DNA from: Gnetum montanum
Taxonomy: Eukaryota > Streptophyta > Gnetopsida > Gnetales > Gnetaceae
Reading direction: 5' to 3'
NCBI GenBank assembly: GCA_015680685.1
Contig: MNCI01021017.1
Span: forward strand, 319,952-383,951
DNA: 64,000 nucleotides
In this document: positions 37,165 to 48,147 of the stretch, one piece after another
Numbering within the stretch: the first letter of the stretch is position 1
How the letters are laid out: each line of letters opens with the position of its first letter
Translations under genes and position numbers: made by a program
The notes under the pieces: generated by a model
Database searches by the model: none
The model's input: only the letters and a program-made list of their open reading frames with translations
Told to the model about the DNA's origin: nothing

Positions 37165-39771
37165 CCCTTGCACCCCAACATTTTAGGGGTTCACATTTTC
37201 ATTTTGCATCCAACATTTTGACATTTAGCACTTAGCTTCTTGGGCAAATAAGACTCAAATGCATTGATAGAGAGGCAAAGTTGAATGCCACGTGGTAGAC
37301 TACAGCCCTATTGTACCCCTGTAGGACATCACATGGTACACTGTAGCAGCTAACCCCATAGCCATGAACACTATGGTGAGTGCTAGACTTCACTGCCTAA
37401 TGTCATCAAGACTATGACTATGCTCTCCATTGCACCTATTGTACACCATGTACCTTCTAAAACCCTTTCAGAGTTAACTATGCTTAACCCCATTTTGGGT
37501 GGTGTTCTATTTCTCTTTCTTCCTACCTTGTATTTCCTTTGCATTTTTTTGCATTTTTACGTACAACTATGCTCAGGAAGAAACCCCCACATGTCGACAT
37601 GCTCATTTTCTATTGGAAAACTTGATTACACTTAGCACTATTCACACTAACTATGCTTGACATTATTCACACTGTTAACACCAAATGACACTTAGCGTCA
37701 TTTTCCACTCACACCATTTGCACTCTGTAAGTCCTTTTTTGATTGAAAAGACCATTCAAGGCACCCCCATCTTTGCCTCCAAGAAGGCCCTCACATGGAT
37801 ACGAGGTTAGGCTATACACCTGTGAACCTCTTAGTGTTCCAATCATTGATGTTTTCAGTCATTACAATATTGTTGGTACTTGAAAATTGGAATGATAAGT
37901 GAAAGGTTAGATCTGACTAGAGGATGATATTATGATTACATCCACACTAGCCCCATAGGTATTTGAAGCTCTATCAAAGTACATGATAGCCTCATAACAT
38001 TCAGGTATCTTGTTAACATTGTTGATATTCTCATTATGGAATTCAGGGTCTATGGTTGCATTGTCCTGAACCGAGGATGCTGTAAGGTATGCAACTACAA
38101 CTTAACCCTTTATTGAGTGTTGGGATATATAATCTAGGCTAAACTTCATTGTTATGATCTTCCACAAGGCTCTACAGTTGCTCTTGTAAATATTATTTGT
38201 TATGGATCTTAATACACTATCTTTACATATGTTGTTGACTTAGCTCCCAAAGAGGTAGCATCTCCACTTCTTTAAGGAGAAGACTAGGGCTAGGAAATAC
38301 TTCTTGAGCTTTAAGTATAAATTTTCATAAGCTATTAATTCATGACCCAAGGAGTAAATGGGTAGCTCTATTTCATCATCTCATTTTTTACAATGAAGAG
38401 AGGCTATGGATGTGTCAAAGATTATAAGGTAGATGTAAAATGGTTTGTCGTTATAACGTGGATAGTTGGGCCAACTCTTTCTTAATTTTGTTAAATATTT
38501 CTTGGCTTTGTTTAGTCCACTTATAGTAAACTTCCTTCTTAAGCAATTTTTGCATGAATTGTAGCTTATCTGTAAGATTTGAGATGAACCCTATGAAGAA
38601 ACTATAATCAACCTTATAATTCTCTCAATTTCTTAAGGTTACTAGGTGCTACCAAATTGGTTATGGGCTTAACCTTATCAAGATTGATACATATCCCTAC
38701 CTTAGATACTATGAAACTAGCTTTGATGTTGAAGATACACTTCTTAGGATTATGTCTAAGTTCATATTTGGGATAATGTTCAAGTACTAAATTGAGATAA
38801 TGTGCATGGTCATTGACCACTTTGGACTTCACGACTATGTTTTCAACATAATCATTAAGTAACCCTAGCATTTAGTCACTAAATATGTATGTCCTAACTC
38901 ATTGATAGGTTGCACCTACTTTCTTTAGACTAAATAACATCATGGTATAACAAAAGCTTTCCTGAGGGCTCATCAAGGTTGTGTACAATTGATGCTCTAG
39001 GTTTATCCTGATTTGGTTGTATCCCAAGAACCCATCCATGAAGGATAGTAAGGCATGACTAGTTGTAGTATCAATGAGTTAATTGGTATTGGGTAATGAA
39101 AAATCATATTTAATGGTTACCTTGTTAAGATTTAAGAAAATTAATATAGATACGAATGCTCCCATTCTTCTTGGGAACTAGCACCATGTTGGAAAACCAA
39201 TCAGTATAATCAATGAAACCAACTTGGTAAAGTTTCTTGATCTCATTACAAACTGCCAAGGCCAAATTTGGTCTAACTTTGTAGATGTTTTTCTTAACGA
39301 GTTTGATACTAGGATCAAGATGATGTTGTGTTGAACTAAACATGGATAGAGTCCTAACATATCTTTCTATCACTATGCAAAGATTTTAATGTTATCTTGG
39401 AGAACTTTGGTGATGTCTTTATCTTGCTATGATTTGAGTGAGAAAGTTAGTTTTAAGGTTTTTTCCTTACCGTTCTATGTTGTAACGATAACTTCAATAA
39501 CAGAATTCTTAGTGATGTCACTAGCTTCTAAGCTAAGCACCTTAACCATGTAATTAGGCCATTCTAGAGACTTCTCTATCAATGATATATTTTTGAATAG
39601 ATTCCCAAGCTAAAAATCTATGTAATCAAGGTCAATGAATTTTTCAACATCATCATAGGGTCCAACCAATTTCATAGGTAGATTAAATTGTGCCCATATG
39701 TCCATGTTCTTGTACAACATATCAACCAAAAGCATATTAAGTGACATCTATGTGGTATATTTTACTAAACA

Positions 39772-39875
39772 ATGTTAAAATGATGCAAAATAATATAGTA
39801 ACAAAACACCATGGAATACAATATTATCAAAATATAGTAAAAGAAGGTATAATGAGGCTAAGTAATGTCACAAAT
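39772..39875. repeat. Left part of an ATGAT-rich minisatellite
   Basis: Loose repeats such as AATGATGCAAAATAATA continue on the far side of A4 at 48148. The A4 insertion therefore split one low-complexity tract. Confidence 0.5.
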
Positions 39876-40728
39876 TGATGAGTGGTGAGGTATCCCTACA
39901 CTCAACCATACGAATATGAGTGTTTCACACATGATCTGGTCAAACTTTGTAGACGAACTAGTTGTGGTATCCAAATAGTTGTAGATCGCAGTTCACTGTC
40001 TTCCCACCTGGACTAGTATTAGCTTTGTCATGTATGGTTTAGTCCAAAGTGAGGTGTATGATGTGTTCCTATACTAATGCTACTCCTAGGGCTAATGGGA
40101 AATAATATCAACCAAACTAGGAGAGAGAGAGAGAGAGAGAGAGAATCTAAGCTATCCTAAGTGCGATGAGCATCCGTTCATTAATCATCCATAGACATCT
40201 TGGAGCTCATGCATGACTACCACTGGGATTACCAAGCACATGGCCTAGGTATGCTACTAGGTTACCAAGTAGTCACACTTAAATGCTCGTGATTAAGTCG
40301 TACTCATTCCATGTTACTAGGAGATAAGGGTAGAGAGATATTAACTAGGAAGTAGTAAATAACAATTAAATAAATAAATAATTAAGCTAAGTTGATGCTA
40401 TAATGATGAAGTAATCTCGATCTTTATTGTCGGTCATGTGCATGTCCAAGTATGTCACACTCGAATAAGGATGCCATAAAATTACAATCACCACACTATA
40501 GGCATACACTGGGAGAAAAGGGTTGAGAGGAAAAATTGATGTACTAAAAACATATTGAAAATTTAAACTTAATACCCTAAAAAAATGCCTACCAGATCTA
40601 TTTACCTCTTATTTATAGATGAGGAAATAGGCTGCAATATTGCGTACACGATATCGCGTCTAGGCTACGATATCATGTACGCGATATCATGGCTACGATA
40701 TCGCAACCAACAAAATGATAACTCATCC
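39876..40728 (-). repeat. 3' LTR of A4
   Basis: TGATGAGTGGTGAGG at the left edge; the right edge reads CTCATCC (last A changed to C), followed by internal CCCATGACTAAATAAAAATT. Contains a GA microsatellite at 40122-40143. Matches 47565-48147 where that copy is sequenced. Confidence 0.9.
40610..40705 (-). promoter_or_regulatory. A4 3' LTR core promoter
   Basis: TATAAATA on the minus strand at 40617-40610, 17 bp, then 22-bp dyads at 40635-40656 (CAATATTGCGT half) and 40668-40689 (CGATATCATGT half), and a half-site CGATATCG at about 40696-40703. Confidence 0.7.
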
Positions 40729-40915
40729 CCCATGACTAAATAAAAATTTGTCCTCGAGTTAAAGTGAGAACAAGCTCTATTGATTACATAGTGGATAGGT
40801 ATGGGATTATTGACTGGTGAGAATGGATTCATGCCATAGTATGGAATTAGAAGAAAATTGAGACACAACACAAAGAATACGAAAGAAAATCCTATAGCTA
40901 CAAAATTGATGGAAC

Positions 40916-43712
40916 TCAAGTAGTTCCTGGTGGCAGTAGCTCCTCCATGGATGCCTTTCCCTTGTCTTGTGCTCCATGTCTTGGGACATGATAGCATTGA
41001 AGTATGGCCTGGAGTTTCTCCTCTTTGGTTCAGGGATCCTATGTCGTCCATGCTAATGTTCTAATGTTTCATGGCGTTGGCACCTCCCATGGGTAGGATA
41101 GTTGTGGAAACATTTTATTTTCCTTGACATACCAAGTCACAAACACCCACCGTTCCTCCTCTTAGGCTCTAGCTTTGTCTCTGTATTCTTGAAAATCTAC
41201 AAGCTATTGAGCCAAGTTTGCTGTGACACCTTTTTATCCCTGGTAGCTTGCTTTAACCACCTCAAGTTCAAAATTTGCTACCTCCAATGTTTGCAATATC
41301 TTCTTGCATTCTAAAAACTATATTTCATATTTGATGTAGGTGGTGGCTACCTATTGCTCGAGCTCTACTCTCAGGCACCCTACTATTAACATGGCAAGGT
41401 TGGCATACTACAGGTTTGCCAACTCCATGTATTCTATAAGATCCTAGATCTACAGGTTCTGGTTCTTAACTTCCACCTGGTGGGAAAATGCATATGTGTC
41501 CAATATGGCCCACTAGTCAGTGTGTTGAGCACTGATAGTGTTGATGTGGGCCTTGGCCACATGGATCTCCTTCTCAATGATCTATTTATACATTCCCACC
41601 TGGTCCTGGAAGTGCTCCTTTAGCTTTTCATGTCATTTAGCCTCATTCTACCACGTGCTTATTTCAATAGTTGTCTTTTGATGGATGGCATGCACCTCCT
41701 CCGTCAAGAAGGTTTGATTTTCCCTGGCTAAATAGTTCATGTCCTAGTTGACCCAGATGAGTTATTTCCACAACTGTTGAAAATGTTCTTTGAGAACATT
41801 CTTTTGCTTCTCCAAAGAGATCAAGTGAAGGTTGTCACCAACAAGCTGCTTGTTTTCCTCTTGTAATTCCTTGAGTGCCTTAGTATGTGCATACGTTTGT
41901 GCTTCTTCTGCAAAGGCATCCCAAATAGCCTTCTCTTTTTCTTCTTCCACCTTCTTATTCTCCATCAATATTTTGGTCAGTTGCTCAGTTTTGAAAGTAT
42001 ATAGCTAGTCTATAAGAACAAATTATGAAGGATCTTGCTATGCTTCTTGTACGGCCACAAGCCTTTCTTGTAATTTTTGCATCTCTGCTTCAACATGTTC
42101 AGTCCTCATCTCTGTCAAGACCAACTTCCCCTTGGTGGAAATGAGGTTTGATTGAATTTCTATGACATCTTGAGGAATGTCAAATAGGGACATCATTACC
42201 TATCCTATTTTTAGCAATCGATCAAGTACATCCTCATGTTCTGTAGGAGTCATTGAGGTTCCGGCTAGAGTTTGAGCATCCCATGCTCCTGTAAGGTCTA
42301 CTGGTGGCACAACAAGTATATTGAATGATTCCTTAATGTGTTTTGCAACCACTTCTATAGCTCCTACTGCATCCTAGTGCGGCATGACCACCACTATGGC
42401 CCCTTCACCAGTTTCTAATTGCACTTAAAAAGATGTAGCATTCGTTGAGATATCTTGTGACCAAGTGCTCTCCCATCCTCTTGTATGAATGGACACTTCA
42501 CCCCTTGCATGATCCAAAGAAACTGTGGGTTGTATGGCATCATTGATGATGTATAAGAGATTTTCATCATCACGAATTCCCCAACTAACCATCTCAGCGA
42601 TGGGCTAGAGATGGCTCATCGATGGTTTGTAATCTTGTGGCGGTGGTGATGATTGATCTTGCTAGCCTGTGCTAGGCCCTACTTCTTATTGTTGGTTGGG
42701 TCCCTTGCTTGGAAGTTGGCTGGGTCCTACAAGTTGAGTTGTAGTTGGCCCTGCTATTTGTTCCTTTTCTTGTTCCGGCCCCAACATCTCACCAGTGATT
42801 TTCCTTGCAATTGGTGGCTTTAGCAATTTAGCATATGAAGCATTTTTGGCTTTTTAGAGGACACCATTGGTGTATCCTCTAATACTAGCACATCGGCACA
42901 GTTTCATGATAAGCCAGGAAGGGTAACGCAAGCTTCCCTGTCTTCTGTTCTTCAAACCACCTTATGATCTCCATAAAATATAGATGAGGCATGTTAGCAT
43001 TAACCTTTCCCATCAAAACTACGCATCCTTTTGCTGCATATGTTGAAATTATTTTTAATCCCTTCATGGGGAAGAGGTGATAAGTTCATATTTTGAAGTA
43101 GATCCTCTCTTCCATCATCAACTTTCCAAACGTCTTATCTTCCTTGCCATATGGCCTTTCCAACCAAACTCATCGCACATCATGGTTTGAATGGTTAGAC
43201 AACTGAGAAACCTTTGGCCTTGTATTTGGAAGGTTTAATAATTTTGAAATGGCTTGAACAAAGAAATTGACTGTCACACCACAAATGTTTACTATGGTGC
43301 CTTGTTCCTTGTTGTGCCAAAATTGGTACGTTTCCCCTAAGTACCAGGCACTGCTTTTAGGGAGGATAGGCCATAATGGTGATCCTTTGAGGTGGTTACT
43401 AATAGCCTCTAGAGAAAACTCTATAAAAGATTCAAAATTTAATTTCACAATCACCGCAGTGAATATGAACCTTTCATGGATAGCCTGAACACAATCCTGG
43501 GGCAATGTGAGATGTTGTTCATGTTCAAGTGCTACAACAGCTCCTCCTTTTTTCTACCTTGATTGTATAGTAGTAGGGTCCTCTTGGTGGATACTAAATG
43601 ATTGTTCCTCCTACTCTACATTTTGTTCTATAGGAACATGTCCTTCACCTCTCCTAGGTCGCTTGCTCCCACCTTGAGCAGGACCTTCTTGTTGTCCACG
43701 TTTCGGGACCAT
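40916..43712 (-). pseudogene. ORF2 of A4: plant 'putative transposon protein'-like with coiled-coil tail
   Basis: The ATG at 43712 sits directly after TTGCAG. It reads MVPKRGQQEGPAQGG, a basic SKRPRRGE, then VE-stop-EEQSFSIHQEDP. The core at 43505-42885 has SPLWPILPKSSAWYLGETYQ, VNICGVTVNFFVQAISKLLNL, YHLFPMKGLKIIST and NANMPHLYFMEIIRWFEEQ. This resembles the 'putative plant transposon protein' domain found beside plant LTR elements; no biochemical role is known to me. A Pro/Gln-rich linker follows, then a long charged, heptad-like region around 42100-41200 (for example 41968-41762, KALKELQEENKQLVGDN). The frame ends GTT-TGA at 40918-40916, matching A3. About 930 codons are spanned; several stops and at least one frameshift between 43067 and 41968 inactivate it. 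Confidence 0.6.
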
Positions 43713-43946
43713 CTGCAATCACATGGGGCCAATCGTTAGTAAGGTTTTTTTCAAAGTTAGGTTATACCTTCCTGCTTGCCTTAATGCAATTGTTTTATCT
43801 CCATGTTATGTTAATTAAAATGTCCCCAAAATATTATAATAGTGAGTCCTTTTTGCTTAGGTGGTTTTCCAAATCTAGTTTCCTGGTATAACTAAGGGGA
43901 TGGAATTATTTTTGACACACTTATGCTAAATTTAATAGCTAATTAC
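43713..43946 (-). other. Predicted intron upstream of A4 ORF2
   Basis: Donor AAGG|GTAATT (intron begins 43946) and acceptor GATTGCAG (ends 43713), 234 bp. Flanking exon bases (CCCGAAGGACATTATC) and the acceptor are shared with A3, while the interior has diverged in length (234 against 299 bp). Inferred, not shown. Confidence 0.55.
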
Positions 43947-44198
43947 CCTTGATAATGTCCTTCGGGTGATGATAATTTTCAAAAAAGTTATGTGCTATTC
44001 GGTGTATGCCCCTCCCCCACGACTGAGCTGAACACTCCGAGTTCAAGTAGGTTCAAACAGAATGAAAATCGAAGGACCAGCAAGCGAGTTGTGGATAAGA
44101 AAGTGAGGGATGTGCAAGCACGAGTTGTAGAGAGAAAGGTGAAAGACTTCCCCTACATGAATAGTTGAAAATGATGGTAAGTAGCGCGGGAGGTCACG

Positions 44199-44241
44199 TA
44201 TATATAGTTTTATGGGATGCGATTTCGTAGACGTGATATCG
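44199..44241 (-). promoter_or_regulatory. Internal promoter-like module of A4
   Basis: Minus strand: a 22-bp dyad at 44241-44220 that agrees with the LTR A2 palindrome at 17 of 22 bases (CGATATCACGT half intact apart from transitions), 13 bp, then TATATATA at 44206-44199. It lies ~250 bp upstream of the predicted donor for ORF2 and ~490 bp upstream of the ORF2 ATG. Similar to the module in A3, so conserved in position. Confidence 0.6.
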
Positions 44242-45589
44242 TGGCCTATCGATGTGAAGGCACAATGGAATACACCGAAGTTTTAAGATTTTTCTGAAGT
44301 TAACAATGTAAACTAAGGACATGTGGACAAGTGTTAAAGGATTCCAAGGTAATTCAACTAGTTCTGAAGGCACGAATAATGATGATGGTGTGGAATTGGC
44401 CAATAAGGCCCTTGGGCAGTAAGGGAGAGAAAAAGGCTATGTGATGGTTCATATGAACGTTTGAATAAGGGAAATAACATCATTGAAAATATGCTAAGGG
44501 TAATAGATGGTGTGTGGAAAATGTGTCATGAGTGCAAATTACAAAAATTACGCAAGTGGGTCCTCCCCAAAGCAGGTTCCAACCTATAATGCCCTTGCAT
44601 AACCACACTTAAAAGTGTCCATGGGTATTAGAAGGGTTAAATGTAATCCACACTGGTTCCAAAAAACACACACATGTAAGTATCACCGAAATGAGGTTAA
44701 AATTCTATGCTACACAAGACACGAGTTACAATTACATGAACAACGAAGTGAGATGAGGTATAGAAGGGATTGCAGAGATTGGGACATGAGGAAATTGACC
44801 TAGGGCACAATGAATCCTATGTGTAAAGCATGATTATTGTGTCATTAACCCGTTGTTCCAAGATCAGGACCAAGTCCATTCCTCTAATCAATGAGACCAC
44901 ATTGTTTCATCCCATGATGAGCAACTATGAGAGTACCACAACAAGGTGTACGATCACTTGAAATTTTGTTCAAGGGAGGGGTGATTTTTTCTTTGTGGCA
45001 ATTTCTTTGTTTCTTCTTCTCTTTTTTTTTTTTTGATAGCTAAATCTAGAGAAGTTGCCAACCTTTAGGCATGGGTACATGTATTTCCAGTGGGACCCCC
45101 TAGAATAGCATTGGATTCTTGAGTGCCTTTTGATTACTCTTACTTCCATTTTGCATTGGATCTCCAAGGATCTTACTACAACCACATTGTGTGATAACTC
45201 TCATAGACGTCACCAATGAAAATCCATAAGTTCCCTTGATGTCACACCCTAAGAATTCCCTCTTGGTCCATCCTTCTTCATTCTAGGTACAATGAACACA
45301 AAATTAATTTTTAAGAATGTTAAGAATATCACTATACCCTCGAATAGAACCTCTTATTTGTAGAATGGATGAGTGGGTGTAATGGGCTCACTGTCCAAAG
45401 AATTGATCACTCCAGACTTGATAACATAGAACACAACTCAACCAATGAGCCACATGAGTGTTTTATTTGTAGATGAGATTACTTAGAAAAATATAGAAAT
45501 ACAAAAAGACAAAAAGATAAAACAAGAAATTGAAAAATGAAAAAATAGAAAGCAAAAATTGTAAAATTAAAGAAAATGAAAATTATCTA
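44242..45589 (-). other. Non-coding spacer between gag and ORF2 in A4
   Basis: Similar to 28303-29689 of A3, and in short blocks to 62198-63400 of A5 (GGTGTG...TCAAGGGAACTT; CCTGCTTTGGGGAGGACCCAC at 44571-44551 on minus). No supported coding frame. Confidence 0.5.
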
Positions 45590-46904
45590 TTAATCATGCT
45601 TATTATTAGAATAGGGGATATCCCCCATAACTAAATGGTTAACCATGGCGAGGATTAACAAATGAAAGATGAGGATCCTTGCATGTTGGAAATATTGAAA
45701 CTTGGTCATACTTACCCCATTGGGGTTCACGCACCTAATTATAGTTAGCATAGTAGGGAAATCTATAAGACGTGGTTCTTGGGTAAAGAGTTGACTCACT
45801 ATGTTACTTGAGACTGTAAGATGGTATGCAAGGATCTAGATGTCATTGGCCATGGATATATTCATTGGGCCATATGGTTGTTGGAGTGTTAATTGATGGC
45901 CCTAATGAAATGAGATGAGGCATTGGGTTTGAAGAGAAGGATGCACCACAATGTTGNGATGAGGCATTGGGTTTGAAGAGAAGGATGCACCACAATGTTG
46001 GACTTGTGCTAAGTTGGAGAATGTAGTGGCCTCGGAACTGTGTTATCCCTTCCTACGGCCATATCTAAAGAAGGGATGCTTTTGATGTTGATGAGGTCTC
46101 TCACTGCGGTTGGCAATAGTAGCATAAGTAACATTCTTGGGTTGTTGTTGTGATGCAGACACTTCAGGAAAAGTTGGTGGCAATGTACAAGGAAAGAAAG
46201 GATGAGAATGTTGAAATTTAGGAGAAGTGTAAGGTACACAAGGCGGTGGTTGTGTTGAAGACATGGGATGATATTATTGAGGAGAATGATAATGCAGCAA
46301 GATAGAGTATGTTGACCTACTTGGGAAAATAGGATGTTGAACTAGATAAGCATTTAGATTCAGATGATACAAAGGATATCTCCAGTTTAGGGGTGGCTTC
46401 CCCACGACTAGGATTGTTGCCACTATGATTGAACACAATATCTCTATATGAACTCTGGGTGTAACGTGCTTCCCCAATGCTCATATAAATGTAACAAGAT
46501 TGGGCATTGGCCCTTGGGTTGATCGTATAGGAAAATGTTGCATTCATACGTATGACTGGCAGTTGAGCCCTTATCTTCCTCATCCCTTCTTTCCGATTGT
46601 CTAATGATACATTGTCCTGCTTCTCGGGTTGTCAAAACTCTATCTCCAATAATATCAATATATTCTTCAAACTTTTTATGCTTCCATTCCAACATCTTAT
46701 TGATCTTTGCCTCAACTTCCTCTAATGATTATTGTACTAGCAAAGATGATTCTTCCTCCTTGAGATAGGTTGATTTCTCCTTTTTATGATCATGGACCTC
46801 TGTTAAGTTGAGATTTTGGTCTTGTTGATGTTTTTTAACACTCTCCCATCTAGCCATTTCTCCTTCTTCTTTTTCTACCTGCATAATAAGCTCTTGGAAT
46901 TGAT
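45590..46904 (-). pseudogene. gag of A4, 5' end in the gap, broken
   Basis: Starts at the gap edge with FQELIMQVEKEEGEMARWE and runs to 46444 in one main frame, then continues with shifts through a Pro/Gln/His-rich tail (QQQPKNVTYATIANR, HPFFRYGRR). It keeps CNIFLYDQPKGQCPILLHLY (46548-46475), the same unusual Cys/His segment as in A3 and A5. It encoded a capsid-like protein; the capsid core itself lies in the unread gap. A 43-bp repeat around the N at 45957 disturbs the end. Confidence 0.65.
45914..46000. repeat. Perfect 43-bp repeat around a single N
   Basis: 45914-45956 and 45958-46000 are identical and separated only by an N at 45957. This pattern is typical of two contig ends joined without merging their overlap, so it is probably an assembly artefact. 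Confidence 0.8.
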
Positions 46905-47564
46905 NNNNNNNNNNNNNNNNNNNNNNNNNNNNNNNNNNNNNNNNNNNNNNNNNNNNNNNNNNNNNNNNNNNNNNNNNNNNNNNNNNNNNNNNNNNNNNNN
47001 NNNNNNNNNNNNNNNNNNNNNNNNNNNNNNNNNNNNNNNNNNNNNNNNNNNNNNNNNNNNNNNNNNNNNNNNNNNNNNNNNNNNNNNNNNNNNNNNNNNN
47101 NNNNNNNNNNNNNNNNNNNNNNNNNNNNNNNNNNNNNNNNNNNNNNNNNNNNNNNNNNNNNNNNNNNNNNNNNNNNNNNNNNNNNNNNNNNNNNNNNNNN
47201 NNNNNNNNNNNNNNNNNNNNNNNNNNNNNNNNNNNNNNNNNNNNNNNNNNNNNNNNNNNNNNNNNNNNNNNNNNNNNNNNNNNNNNNNNNNNNNNNNNNN
47301 NNNNNNNNNNNNNNNNNNNNNNNNNNNNNNNNNNNNNNNNNNNNNNNNNNNNNNNNNNNNNNNNNNNNNNNNNNNNNNNNNNNNNNNNNNNNNNNNNNNN
47401 NNNNNNNNNNNNNNNNNNNNNNNNNNNNNNNNNNNNNNNNNNNNNNNNNNNNNNNNNNNNNNNNNNNNNNNNNNNNNNNNNNNNNNNNNNNNNNNNNNNN
47501 NNNNNNNNNNNNNNNNNNNNNNNNNNNNNNNNNNNNNNNNNNNNNNNNNNNNNNNNNNNNNNNN
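46905..47564. other. Assembly gap (N run)
   Basis: 660 undetermined bases covering the A4 gag N-terminus, leader, primer-binding site and the 3' part of the 5' LTR. The right edge falls in a GA microsatellite. Confidence 0.95.
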
Positions 47565-48147
47565 AGAGAGAGAGAGAGAGAGAATCTAAGCTAGCCTAAG
47601 TGCGATGAGCATCCGTTCCTCAATCATCCATACACATCTTGGACCTCGTGCAAGACTACCACTGGGATTACCAAGCACATGGATTAGGTACGCTACTAGG
47701 TTACCAAGTAGTCACACTTAAATGCTCGTGATTAAGTTGTACTCATTCTGCATTACTAGGAGATAAGGGTAGAGAGATATTAACTAGGAAGCAGTAAATA
47801 AAAATTAAATAAATCATTAATTAAGCTAAGTGATGCTGCAATGATGAAGTAATCTTGATCTTTATTGCTGATCATGTGCGTGTCCAAGTACGTCACACTC
47901 AAATAAGAATGTCGTACAATTAAAATCACCACACTAAGGGCATACACTGGGAGAAAAGTGTTGAGAGAAAAAACTAATGTACTAAAAACTTATTGAAAAT
48001 TTAAACTTAATACCCTAAAAAACTACCTACCAGATCTATCTACTTCTTATTTATAGATGAGGAGACAGGCTATGATATCGCATACGTGATATCACGTACG
48101 CGATATCATGGCTACGATATAGTGGCCAAAAAAATGATAACTCATCA
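47565..48147 (-). repeat. 5' LTR of A4 (sequenced part)
   Basis: Matches 40122-40728 and ends ACTCATCA at 48147, followed by the CAAAT duplication. Its other end is in the gap, at about 47320 if the length equals that of the 3' LTR. Confidence 0.9.
48048..48120 (-). promoter_or_regulatory. A4 5' LTR core promoter
   Basis: TATAAATA on the minus strand at 48055-48048, 17 bp, then 22-bp dyads at 48073-48094 and 48087-48108 that share a half-site, plus a further half-site CGATATA near 48115. Confidence 0.7.

Larger units (their letters stand above)
35758..37861 (+). mobile_element. 2.1-kb solo LTR with TSD TTACA, nested in RNase H
   Basis: Starts TGTGTAGACC and ends CAGTCA, flanked by TTACA at 35753-35757 and 37862-37866. 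The RNase H frame of the host element is recognisable on both sides. It carries a TATA box (TATAAATA, 37157-37164) after a long stretch rich in GAGCATAG/CTATGCTC repeats, as expected for a U3. No internal element sequence is present. Family unknown; the length suits a large gypsy or copia LTR. Confidence 0.8.
34292..39780 (-). pseudogene. Ty3/gypsy Tat-like pol, split by a solo LTR
   Basis: Reading down the minus strand: sequence before reverse transcriptase (39780-39420), reverse transcriptase (about 39420-38560; YTDWFSNMVLVPKKNGS, HNPKKCIF), RNase H (about 38160-37867, FDRASNTYGA, TNNI; continuing at 35752-35590, KNTLANLITTLS), and integrase (35430-34292; VHKGICGGHIGPRAM finger, WGIDII, YFTKWVEE, tail NWEGPFLVTKAY). 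The catalytic aspartate pair is changed to Glu and Asn (YVENIVVKS), so it is dead. Integrase ends at a TAA at 34294-34292. RNase H is interrupted at 35753-37866 by a solo LTR, and part of RNase H appears deleted as well. The upstream end runs into a minisatellite and the A4 insertion. Confidence 0.8.
39876..48147 (-). mobile_element. Family A element A4, full-length with TSD CAAAT (gag + ORF2, no pol)
   Basis: The 8,272-bp element starts TGATGAG and ends CTCATCA, flanked by CAAAT at 39871-39875 and 48148-48152. Reading down the minus strand: 5' LTR (48147 to within the gap), gap, gag (46904-45590), spacer, internal promoter (44241-44199), intron (43946-43713), ORF2 (43712-40916), 3' LTR (40728-39876). 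The two LTRs differ at roughly one base in ten by eye. No pol motif is visible, although 660 bases are unread. The primer-binding site must lie inside the gap. Read as a non-autonomous element depending on pol supplied in trans. Confidence 0.85.

Noticed and set aside
37414-37635. 73-codon frame inside the 2.1-kb LTR
   Set aside because: It lies in an LTR defined by TG/CA ends and a target-site duplication; no family resemblance.
46816-47589. 257-codon frame across the second N run
   Set aside because: Almost entirely N; the flanks belong to gag and LTR on the other strand.
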